From positions 1 to 6,770 of the forward strand of contig JAHEJF010000084.1 of assembly GCA_024639025.1 (NCBI GenBank): a DNA stretch of 6,770 bases, read 5' to 3'. The position numbers and the translations under genes are program-made. The first letter of the stretch is position 1, and each line of letters starts with the position of its first letter. The notes under the pieces are model-generated. The model was given only the letters and a program-made list of their open reading frames with translations. It was not told the origin of the DNA and did no database searches. Below are positions 1 through 5,685 of the stretch, in pieces. This DNA comes from Ahrensia sp. (GTDB lineage: Bacteria; Pseudomonadota; Alphaproteobacteria; Rhizobiales; Rhizobiaceae).

Positions 1-5
1 TCGTT

Positions 6-176
6 TTCCCTGATCTGCAAAAATAGTTCCCTGCTACGCAAATTAATTTCCCTGTTACAATTTTTAGGGAAATCCGCACGTAAAGCACTGTCTTTGCTGC
101 ATATTATGTCTCGATCAAAGCCCAAAACAGCTCTATTCTGGAAAAATTCCCTGTATTTTCCCGGTAGAACAGGGAA
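6..176. repeat. Phased TTCCCTG / CAGGGAA iteron cluster
   Basis: Three direct copies of TTCCCTG lie at 6-12, 27-33 and 48-54, exactly 21 bp apart, so they fall on the same face of the helix. An inverted AGGGAA follows at 66-71. A second group has TTCCCTG at 147-153 facing CAGGGAA at 170-176, able to form a 7-bp stem. There is no convincing gene here; frame 1 is open from base 1 to the TGA at 178-180, but it simply follows the repeats and has no start. From memory, such TTCCCTG-rich stretches recur in rhizobial-type genomes next to mobile or integrated DNA, which I cannot verify here. The phasing suggests multiple binding sites for one protein, as at the ends of transposons or islands. The first copy is only 5 bases from the window edge, so more may lie outside. 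Confidence 0.55.
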
Positions 177-191
177 ATGACACGTGAGACG

Positions 192-219
192 AGTTCGCAC
201 TGGACTGGCTCCACCACCA
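192..219 (+). other. tRNA 3'-end-like segment, possible attachment-site remnant
   Basis: The sequence TTCGCAC at 194-200 is followed by 5 nt, 7 nt, an A and CCA (214-216), which is the spacing of a T-loop, T-stem, acceptor strand, discriminator base and CCA tail. A strong terminator begins 14 nt later, as it would after a tRNA-like gene. There is no matching 5' T-stem strand just upstream (GACGAG cannot pair with TGGAC), and no cloverleaf is present, so this is not an intact RNA gene. The loop also lacks the usual A at the fifth position. Integrases often use the 3' end of a tRNA or tmRNA gene as target and leave such a fragment at the far end of an island. The sequence fits that, but chance is possible. 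Confidence 0.3.
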
Positions 220-229
220 GATAAGTCAG

Positions 230-264
230 GGACGTTGAGGCGATATAATCTCAACGTCCTTTTT
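230..264 (+). terminator. Strong rho-independent terminator
   Basis: A perfect 10-bp inverted repeat, GGACGTTGAG (230-239) and CTCAACGTCC (250-259), has a 10-nt loop and is followed directly by TTTTT (260-264), then G and TTT. This is a textbook intrinsic terminator for plus-strand transcription. No protein gene lies upstream within the window, so it must end a transcript coming from the left edge, such as an RNA gene or a small RNA. Its position 14 nt after the CCA-like end at 214-216 supports the RNA-gene-end reading. Confidence 0.8.
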
Positions 265-265
265 G

Positions 266-638
266 TTTAATGATGTCCGAGGGTTAACCGCTTACTATCG
301 TAAAACGTGTGTCCGGGAGACGGCATCTTGTCTGAGATTGCGCGCATTCTACCAATTTGTCTCAGGTTGGGTTTTTCCATGACAACACGTTTGGTGAGGT
401 GATCTGTCTCAAGTGACGGTTTTACTCAGGTGAACCCGAGGAGATCTCGCTGACTCTGCCAATCCACAGGCAAGTCTGGAAGACGACGCATTCTATCTGT
501 CATTGACAAGTTAACTCGCTGGATCAGGCTTTCCAATGGCGTTAGCGTCGTTGGATGACAAAGATTTCCTGTAATCTCTTGGGGATGTTTGGCATGTCCG
601 GGCAGCAACACAAAGCCGCCGGATCAGGCCGATATCGA
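266..638. other. Non-coding or decayed stretch
   Basis: No convincing intact gene is seen on either strand. The only notable frame is 426-611 on the minus strand, 61 codons from a GTG with no clear ribosome-binding site. It is in the same frame as the secreted-peptide frame at 639-758, separated from it by TGA codons at 639-641 and 624-626. The peptide ends ...PDLPVDWQSQRDLLGFT, with composition that looks protein-like rather than random. It may be the C-terminal part of a broken gene. A weak inverted repeat, CTGAGA at 332-337 and TCTCAG at 360-365, lies to its left. Confidence 0.4.
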
Positions 639-758
639 TCATTGTCTATTGATCAGATAGGCGCTTTGCGCCTGCTGGTCCTCACTGTTTGCCTGACCGG
701 GGAAACACAGCAATATTGCTGCGGTGAGAAATGAAAGTCCTAAATTTTTGAGGTGCAT
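639..758 (-). CDS. Short secreted peptide, or head of a broken exported-protein gene
   Basis: This 39-codon frame begins MHLKNLGLSFLTAAILL, a lysine-containing n-region followed by a hydrophobic core, and has a plausible signal-peptidase site after ...GQANS (alanine at -3, serine at -1). The mature part would be only 14 residues (EDQQAQSAYLINRQ). The cysteine in LLC is not in a lipobox, because leucine rather than Gly, Ala or Ser precedes it. GGAA lies about 7 nt before the ATG, a modest ribosome-binding site. After the TGA at 639-641 the same frame meets another TGA at 624-626 and then stays open to 426. A secreted protein truncated by nonsense mutations is therefore as likely as a genuine small peptide. 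Neighbouring genes on this strand also encode exported proteins. I do not recognise a family. Confidence 0.4.
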   Translation of the reverse strand: MHLKNLGLSFLTAAILLCFPGQANSEDQQAQSAYLINRQ

Positions 759-845
759 ATTCTTTTCCGTTCATTGCTGCGATGGTTGATCCTGATCCAC
801 TCCCTCATCGCTCTCTTCGAAACCTGATACCAAAGGCCTTTCTCC

Positions 846-879
846 AGAACAAAGCCGACCCAGGTGAATGGATCGGCTT
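846..879 (-). terminator. Terminator of the 927-1451 gene
   Basis: On the minus strand, AAGCCGATCC and GGGTCGGCTT form a 10-bp stem with one G-U pair (plus coordinates 870-879 and 852-861) and an 8-nt loop. The stem is followed by a short T-rich run (TGTTCT after the TT that closes it). It lies about 48 nt after the stop of the exported-protein gene at 927-1451 and is the natural end of its transcript. The T-run is interrupted, so it may be of moderate strength. Confidence 0.6.
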
Positions 880-926
880 GAGCGGGGCTGAGACTGATCA
901 AAGGTGTTTTGCTCGTTCAAGCGGGA

Positions 927-1451
927 TCACTCCGTGGTCAGGAACATGGCCGGTGCTTGTTTGGCCCGAATGGCGTTGACAGCACTGCCGAAACGCTCGT
1001 CACGTATGACAAAGTTGAAAGAGTCCTGTCCAAGAACAGCTTCTCGAACAGGTTGGCCTCGGCGATTGATTACATAGCTGCCACGCTCACCGATCAGCAA
1101 CTCAACCGATTGCTGCCGCGATCCCATGCAGTCGGCGGGACCAACCCGGATCGTCTTGGGGTCGACGTGTTTGTGTTCTTCGTGAGAGAGAAAACCTCCC
1201 TTGATATCAATTTGTCGGCTATCGCGGTCCAGAAGCACCTGGAAATCGCTTGTGAGGGCTGGCGACCCGTGGGCTGAACGACAGCCTGTAAAGGATGTCA
1301 CCGTCACCTTGTTGTGACGTGGATCCCAGTCCACACGAAAATCTGTCCGGTGTTCCTTGACATTCATGTCACCGGCGATCGAAGGCGAAACTGTCGCGCC
1401 AAAGGCAATTGCAGTGGCTATGAGTGCGGTTGAAAAAGTTTTGGAGATCAT
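927..1451 (-). CDS. Exported small protein of unknown function, two cysteines
   Basis: The gene encodes 174 residues. It starts with a clear Sec signal peptide (residues 1-26, MISKTFSTALIATAIAFG... ending SIA), so the mature protein of about 148 residues should act in the periplasm or outside the cell. The start is fixed by an excellent ribosome-binding site, AGAGGA, six bases before the ATG. The mature part has exactly two cysteines, C57 and C108, likely a disulfide, and a histidine/glutamate cluster at 90-95 (HEEHKH) that could bind metal, though this is a guess. Alternating polar and hydrophobic stretches suggest a beta-rich fold. I recognise no family. It is monocistronic: a terminator follows at 846-879, and upstream, 56 nt before the ATG, lies the dyad motif at 1508-1526 shared with the gene at 2444-2869. 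Confidence 0.8.
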   Translation of the reverse strand: MISKTFSTALIATAIAFGATVSPSIAGDMNVKEHRTDFRVDWDPRHNKVTVTSFTGCRSAHGSPALTSDFQVLLDRDSRQIDIKGGFLSHEEHKHVDPKTIRVGPADCMGSRQQSVELLIGERGSYVINRRGQPVREAVLGQDSFNFVIRDERFGSAVNAIRAKQAPAMFLTTE

Positions 1452-1507
1452 GGGAGTTCCTCTTGGCTTGTTTGAAAGGAACCTACCACTCTCCAGGGCG
1501 TCTCATT

Positions 1508-1526
1508 ATGGGGGCAACACCCCAAT
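1508..1526 (-). promoter_or_regulatory. Candidate operator, copy 1 of a shared 19-bp dyad
   Basis: In gene orientation the site reads ATTGGGGTGTTGCCCCCAT. It matches the site at 2927-2945 at 17 of 19 positions and lies 56 nt before the ATG of the exported-protein gene at 927-1451. The dyad is TGGGGT-GTTG-CCCCCA, with five of six arm positions complementary. Downstream of the box both copies also share CATA, six variable bases, then CGCCC, so similarity continues for about 11 more bases. Such short inverted repeats are typical of LuxR/NarL-type regulator sites, and a regulator of that type is encoded at 2966-3664. The link to it is inference. Confidence 0.6.
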
Positions 1527-1544
1527 CGAAGCTCGAAAAGCATA

Positions 1545-1561
1545 CAGGATTGCTAATCCTG
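1545..1561 (-). terminator. Weak terminator-like hairpin over a stop codon
   Basis: A perfect 7-bp stem (CAGGATT and AATCCTG) with a 3-nt loop spans the TAG stop of the gene at 1553-2260. On the minus strand it is followed after four bases by CTTTTC. The T-run is short and offset, so it is at best a weak intrinsic terminator. It sits just before the operator-like site at 1508-1526 and could help insulate the next gene. Confidence 0.35.
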
Positions 1562-2260
1562 CTCCCAGTTGAGCATGATCTGCGTTCCCTCAGAATCGCG
1601 CAAATCCAAGCGGTTGGACAAGGTAAGTGCCAGCTTTCCCCGGGCGTTGGTTTTCCAGAAATAGATGGTCTGACGGGTCGGTTCGAATTTCGCACAGGTC
1701 GTCTTGCCTGACGCGGCTACGAAGCGCGGAACGTCCCGTCTTTGAACGTCGAAAGCTTTGGCGCCGGAATTGGAAGCCGAGTTGTTCAGGCATACCGTGA
1801 CCAGGCGCTCAGCAATCCCGCTGTCAAGAACGCGAGCCGGTGCAGCAATGCTATTGCTCCCAAGGCTGGCACCACCTGCTCCCAGCGACATTGGGCCGAT
1901 TCTGGATGCAACACCAGGTGTTGCAGGCGCCTGGCGCGACCTTGACTTGATACGTGTACCCGACACGGTTTTGCCGACAGAGGCCGGTTTGCCAACTGAT
2001 CGTTTCGCTGCGGAGAAGTTGGTGCTTGAGGAGTTTTTCAGCACCCTGGACGGCGAAAGTGGCGCGATCGGCGTTGCAATTTCCGGAATCTGACCACGTT
2101 GCACGCTGATGACATCACTGCTTCCGCTTTCCAGAACTGTCGGCAAAGGCTGGCCTTGCCCAGACGTCGTGCCTGCCATGAGGACGAACATGGCGAACCC
2201 TGCAGCAGTGCCGGTGCTCATCAGTCTGGAAAGTGCCTTTGCCACTTTATTGCCTTTCAT
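1553..2260 (-). CDS. Exported protein with Ser/Ala/Pro-rich linker and C-terminal Cys-pair domain
   Basis: From the ATG at 2258-2260 the product is 235 residues. That start gives a clean lysine-bearing n-region and a hydrophobic segment (about 15-34), so a signal peptide or N-terminal anchor. The frame is open further upstream to a TTG at 2345-2347, but this would add 29 residues that bury the signal sequence. No strong ribosome-binding site precedes either start. Residues 38-145 are low-complexity, rich in Ser, Ala, Pro, Gly and basic residues, and look disordered. Residues 150-235 look folded and carry the only two mature cysteines (C157, C189), plus the motifs TIYFWKT (198-204) and LDLRDSEGTQI (218-228). 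This suggests a beta-domain held by a disulfide, tethered through a flexible spacer. Function unknown. It lacks the dyad motif found before its two sister genes. Confidence 0.75.
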   Translation of the reverse strand: MKGNKVAKALSRLMSTGTAAGFAMFVLMAGTTSGQGQPLPTVLESGSSDVISVQRGQIPEIATPIAPLSPSRVLKNSSSTNFSAAKRSVGKPASVGKTVSGTRIKSRSRQAPATPGVASRIGPMSLGAGGASLGSNSIAAPARVLDSGIAERLVTVCLNNSASNSGAKAFDVQRRDVPRFVAASGKTTCAKFEPTRQTIYFWKTNARGKLALTLSNRLDLRDSEGTQIMLNWEQD

Positions 2261-2443
2261 GGGTGCCGGAAGCGAAGATTGCGATCTGCTGAGGGACCCG
2301 GAACCATCGTCCAATTTGCAAAATATAGGTAGTGCACGTGAAACCAACCTGCAATTTGGTCAGTGCTCAAATTATTGCAACTGACTTCACAGAGATGCGT
2401 GAGTGTCAATGAGCAAACATGGCGGCACACCCTGTCACGCCCG

Positions 2444-2869
2444 TTACGGGCATCGACCGTCTGTAGGGGCTCCTCGGTAGCAAACGGGCTTCACATGCAT
2501 CGACAGAAGCTCCCAGCGACCGTCGGAATTGAAAATAACATGGCCCACGAAATGCTCACCACGCACTGAATCATCAAGATAGCCGTCCTTGATGATGTTG
2601 ACCTGATACCCGCTTCCGCTCTTGCGCACCTGGACATCCATCTTGCCCGCTCCTTCAGTGCTTTCAGGATGGTCTTGCAGGAAAGGTAAAACGGTACCGA
2701 TGAGGTTGTCAGATTGCGCAACGCCCGGAGCCACCCTGACTTCCTTGAAAGTCTCAAGATCAACCGAGATTTGATCCGACGCCCAGGCCGGATCCGCTCC
2801 CTGGAGCAACATCGCCACCAACAGTGCATGAGCGAATCCGGAGACGTTCTGAGAGATAGGTATACGCAT
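2444..2869 (-). CDS. Small exported protein of unknown function, C-terminal cysteine loop
   Basis: The product is 141 residues from the ATG at 2867-2869. The frame extends upstream to 2944, but GAGGAG six bases before this ATG is a strong ribosome-binding site and the start gives a proper signal peptide (about 1-30, ending AWA before SDQ). The mature protein of about 111 residues is predicted periplasmic or secreted. It carries a beta-rich stretch (about 79-127, KSGSGYQVNIIKDGYLDD onward) and ends with two cysteines, C130 and C140, that could close a small loop (VCYRGAPTDGRCP). I recall similar WELLSM...CxRG endings in other alphaproteobacterial hypothetical proteins but know no function. It is downstream of the response regulator on the same strand, but a terminator separates them, and the shared dyad motif at 2927-2945 lies 57 nt before its ATG. 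Confidence 0.8.
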   Translation of the reverse strand: MRIPISQNVSGFAHALLVAMLLQGADPAWASDQISVDLETFKEVRVAPGVAQSDNLIGTVLPFLQDHPESTEGAGKMDVQVRKSGSGYQVNIIKDGYLDDSVRGEHFVGHVIFNSDGRWELLSMHVKPVCYRGAPTDGRCP

Positions 2870-2926
2870 GTCTTGCTCCTCAATTGGCAGTTGATGACAA
2901 TGTTGCTCAGATGCGGGCGCAATTGT

Positions 2927-2945
2927 ATGGGGTAAACACCCCAAT
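2927..2945 (-). promoter_or_regulatory. Candidate operator, copy 2 of a shared 19-bp dyad
   Basis: In gene orientation the site reads ATTGGGGTGTTTACCCCAT, containing the perfect inverted repeat TGGGGT-GTTT-ACCCCA. It lies 57 nt before the ATG at 2869 and only about 9 bases beyond the T-run of the regulator's terminator, so it opens an independent transcription unit. It differs from copy 1 (1508-1526) only at two central positions. It is a candidate binding site for the response regulator encoded next to it, or a promoter element of another factor. Confidence 0.6.
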
Positions 2946-2954
2946 GATTATCAG

Positions 2955-2986
2955 AAAAAGACGCGCTACAGCTCTAGTGAGGCGTC
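2955..2986 (-). terminator. Terminator overlapping the end of the response-regulator gene
   Basis: On the minus strand GACGC (plus 2982-2986) pairs with GCGTC (2960-2964), and the loop contains a further small CTA/TAG pairing. The stem is followed at once by TTTTT (plus 2955-2959). The hairpin includes the last codons and the stop of the regulator gene. It should end that transcript before the operator-like site of the next gene. Confidence 0.6.
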
Positions 2987-3664
2987 GATCATGCCTTCTT
3001 TGAGGGCAAGCGCCATCAATTGGGGAACAGAATGAACCTTGAGCTTCTGCATGAGACTGGTGCGATGCTTATCGACCGTTTTGATACTGATACCGAGACC
3101 TTCGGCAATTTCCTTGTTGGAACGTCCTCTGATGATCAGGTTCAGTGTTTGGCGCTCCCGATCGGTCAGAATGGCAGGTTTGGGATTTTCTTCAAGGATA
3201 TCAAGAAACTGCTTCGCAATATGGCGCCGACCACGCAAGATATTCGGCAGCTTTTCATACATCTCTTCGTTGGAAGACGCCTTGGAAAACAGACCGTCAA
3301 CGCCCGCTTCAACAAGGTCACTCACCAGCCCAACAGCCGAAACACCTGTCAGGACAACGACTTTGGTGTCCGGCGACCAGCGACGCACTTCCACCATAAC
3401 CTCTACACCCCCGGCAAGCGGCATGGACACGTCAAGCAAAAGAAGATCAGGGCGGTGCTTGCGCACTTCCGCAATGGCACTCAAACCGTCCCCAACTTCG
3501 GCGACCACTTCGATGCCGTCATGCTCGACAAGCCCGGGTTTTTCCAGAGCATCTCTCAATCCGGCACGCACTATTGCGTGATCGTCTGCTACAACAGCAT
3601 AGTAGCGGTCTTGTTTCAAACGCTGCATTCCTTCAGGTAACCCGACCAATGTGCCGGAGCTCAT
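2966..3664 (-). CDS. Two-component response regulator, LuxR/NarL family
   Basis: The 232-residue product has a receiver domain (about 20-140) followed by a LuxR-type winged helix-turn-helix (about 165-225). Receiver residues are all present: acidic pair D27/D28 (ADDHAIVRAGL), phosphoacceptor D78 (LLLLDVSMP), T106 and K128. The DNA-binding part has the family signature LTDRERQTLNLIIRGRSNKE followed by IAEGLGISIKTVDKHR. It is expected to be phosphorylated by the divergent kinase at 3649-5685 and then to dimerise and bind inverted repeats. The ATG at 3662-3664 has GGAG seven bases upstream; a GTG directly before it is also possible. An ATG at 3628 would give a receiver of more usual N-terminal length but has AAGGA abutting the codon, a poor spacing. 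The gene ends in its own terminator. Confidence 0.93.
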   Translation of the reverse strand: MSSGTLVGLPEGMQRLKQDRYYAVVADDHAIVRAGLRDALEKPGLVEHDGIEVVAEVGDGLSAIAEVRKHRPDLLLLDVSMPLAGGVEVMVEVRRWSPDTKVVVLTGVSAVGLVSDLVEAGVDGLFSKASSNEEMYEKLPNILRGRRHIAKQFLDILEENPKPAILTDRERQTLNLIIRGRSNKEIAEGLGISIKTVDKHRTSLMQKLKVHSVPQLMALALKEGMIDASLEL

Positions 3665-5685
3665 CACAAAACTCCAGCAAAATCAGTCTGCTTCTCCTCT
3701 TGGTGCTGGTGACCAGTTGCTGGCTCACGGCCACGGCTATGGCCGTGGAACTCAAGCCTGGCAAGGGCATACCTGATCTCGAGGCCCACCTGTCATTTCA
3801 TGGTGATCCGTCGGCACGCCTTGGAACAGTGTTGCAGCGTTTTCGAGAAGGCAAGTTTGAAGCAGAGATGAACGCCTTGGCTCAGCATCCCAATTCTCCG
3901 CCTGTGGTCTGGGCAGCGGCAGAGATCATCAACGCCACCCTGGATGATGGCCGTGCACCAGATCCGTATGTGGTAACGCTTGCTCTGGCGCTGCCAACGG
4001 CCGTTGATATCTATGTCATTCGCGAAAGCGGGTTTACCGAAAGCCTGCTCAATTACGCATCCTGGCATTCCTTCGTGTCGGAAGATCATTCCGTCACGCG
4101 CCTCAGGACGCGCCAGTTCGAAATCGCCCCCGGGGAAAGTGTGATCCTGATGACAAAGTTCATCTTTGGACCGATCCAGTCATTCAGACTGGCAATGGAA
4201 ACCCCTGTTGAACTGGAAGCGTCTACTTTTTCATCCGGAATCTACCACACCGCATTCTACGCATTTGCAATTGCCTGCCTCGTCTTCTTCTACGGTTTCC
4301 ATGCAGCCATGAAAAACTGGATCGGCTTTACCTATGCCTTTCTGTTTACGGTGGCTTTGGGGTTCATCGCATTCATTGACGGGCTGTTGTTTCGTTTCGC
4401 CTATCCGGACGCGCCCCAATGGCACTCCCCTGCCGGGTTTGGCTTCCTGTTCGCTATTTCCGGTGTTGGTCTGTTTGTGGCGGGGCGTTCCATACGGGTG
4501 GACGGGCAAGAGACCTTCATGTCGCTAGCTGTCAGCGCGCTGTCGATCTTTTCCATCATTGGCTTCCTGATATCACTGTACTCGCCCAGTCCCTATACAG
4601 CCCTCGCCGCTTACATCCTGCTTGGCCTGGTCCCCATCACAACGCTGATGGCCAGTCGCCTGTGGCGCAGGAGGGATGGTGATGTGCAGATCAGCTCGAT
4701 GATTGTTGCTGCTATTTCCGTTGTGTGCGTGTGCGGCGTTCTGGCGGCCGTGGTCACAGGATGGGCAAACAACTTCGTGCTGCTGCCGGATGCTGTAAAA
4801 GCCGCATTTGCCGCGATGCTACTGGCAACCATGACCAGCCTGACAGTGCATATGATGAACCTGCGTCGCAACCACGCCAAAGCGGTGAAGGCGCAGATAG
4901 AAGCGCTCAAGGAGGAGGCGCGGCGCAGTCAGGAGCTGTTGGAGGCAGAACAGAACTACACCCGTGCCCGCGAACTGGCGGCTTTGCGACAACGACAACT
5001 TGCCACCGCATCTCATGATCTGAAGCAGCCACTTGCTTCGCTACGTATGAGCTTCGACAGCATTTCTTCAAATGCAGACCCGGCACTTCGCAGCAGAATG
5101 CATGAAGCTTTTGACTATATGGAAAAACTATCAGCCGACTATCTAAAGCAAACCACGCCCGAAAAAGAGCCCAGCGAAAATGCTGACAGCACGGAGAGTA
5201 TCAGCGAGGAGACAGGGCAAGGAAGGCAGGAAGAAGCCTATGAGCTTTCACTGGTTTTGGGGACGATCCATCAGATGTTCAATGAGGAAGCCATCTCAAA
5301 AGGGCTGACCCTGCGTATGGTCGGTTCATCGCTGAAGATACAGGTGCCTGCTCTGGTGATGATGCGCATCGTCAGCAATCTGGTATCAAATTCTGTAAAG
5401 CACACATTGACCGGGCGGGTGCTGGTTGGGGTAAGGCGGCAAGATCGGCACGCGGCCATACAGGTTTTGGATACGGGACCTGGAATGAGCAAAGAGCAAC
5501 AGATGGCTTTCAAGCAAGCCTACGTTAAAGGTGCTGACTCAAGCGGACATGGCCTTGGCCTTGCTGTATGTTTCGAACTTTCTGAACAGTATGGACTGAA
5601 TCTGACGTTAATATCAGAGCCGGGTAAGGGGACAAGGTTTGATCTACTCGTTCCGATTTCCAAGCAAGTGTCCGGCCGGATATGA
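3649..5685 (+). CDS. Membrane sensor histidine kinase with 7TM-DISM architecture
   Basis: From the ATG at 3649 the kinase is 678 residues. It has a signal peptide (1-32, ending ATAMA), a periplasmic region (33-195) resembling the 7TMR-DISMED2 sensory domain (VTLALALPTAVDIYVIRESG), and seven hydrophobic segments (198-405) matching the 7TM-DISM module. A coiled coil follows (about 406-450), then the HisKA-type box SHDLKQPLASLR with phosphoacceptor H456. The ATPase domain has N577 and N581 (N box), D608-T-G-P-G612 (G1) and G633-H-G-L-G-L (G2). An acidic Glu/Ser-rich stretch of about 29 residues (502-530) separates the two. The frame is open upstream to 3574, but that start would add 25 residues before the signal peptide. 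Only a weak AGG precedes the ATG. It is the likely partner of the divergent regulator. The ligand is unknown; some 7TM-DISM proteins bind carbohydrates or small molecules. Confidence 0.92.
   Translation: MCRSSSQNSSKISLLLLLVLVTSCWLTATAMAVELKPGKGIPDLEAHLSFHGDPSARLGTVLQRFREGKFEAEMNALAQHPNSPPVVWAAAEIINATLDDGRAPDPYVVTLALALPTAVDIYVIRESGFTESLLNYASWHSFVSEDHSVTRLRTRQFEIAPGESVILMTKFIFGPIQSFRLAMETPVELEASTFSSGIYHTAFYAFAIACLVFFYGFHAAMKNWIGFTYAFLFTVALGFIAFIDGLLFRFAYPDAPQWHSPAGFGFLFAISGVGLFVAGRSIRVDGQETFMSLAVSALSIFSIIGFLISLYSPSPYTALAAYILLGLVPITTLMASRLWRRRDGDVQISSMIVAAISVVCVCGVLAAVVTGWANNFVLLPDAVKAAFAAMLLATMTSLTVHMMNLRRNHAKAVKAQIEALKEEARRSQELLEAEQNYTRARELAALRQRQLATASHDLKQPLASLRMSFDSISSNADPALRSRMHEAFDYMEKLSADYLKQTTPEKEPSENADSTESISEETGQGRQEEAYELSLVLGTIHQMFNEEAISKGLTLRMVGSSLKIQVPALVMMRIVSNLVSNSVKHTLTGRVLVGVRRQDRHAAIQVLDTGPGMSKEQQMAFKQAYVKGADSSGHGLGLAVCFELSEQYGLNLTLISEPGKGTRFDLLVPISKQVSGRI

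Noticed and set aside
6..54. CRISPR-like array from the evenly spaced TTCCCTG units
   Set aside because: Repeats are only 7 bp with 14-bp gaps, far shorter than CRISPR repeats and spacers, and inverted copies follow.
192..219. Complete tRNA or tmRNA gene
   Set aside because: Only the 3' part matches; no complementary T-stem, anticodon arm or D arm can be folded upstream.
690..720. Lipoprotein signal in the 39-residue peptide
   Set aside because: The cysteine is preceded by leucine at -1, whereas a lipobox needs Gly, Ala or Ser there.
909..1277. A 122-codon plus-strand frame opposite the exported-protein gene
   Set aside because: The minus strand gene there has a signal peptide, strong ribosome-binding site and terminator; the plus-strand frame has none of these.
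2261..2443. A sigma-70 promoter (TATATT) or a third copy of the dyad before the 1553-2260 gene
   Set aside because: TATATT at about 2321-2326 (minus strand) has no -35 at acceptable spacing, and no TGGGGT/ACCCCA dyad is present in the region.
3020..3640. A 206-codon open frame on the plus strand opposite the response regulator
   Set aside because: It lies wholly antisense to a gene with all receiver and LuxR motifs intact, has no recognisable domain, and its openness follows from the codon pattern of the real gene.
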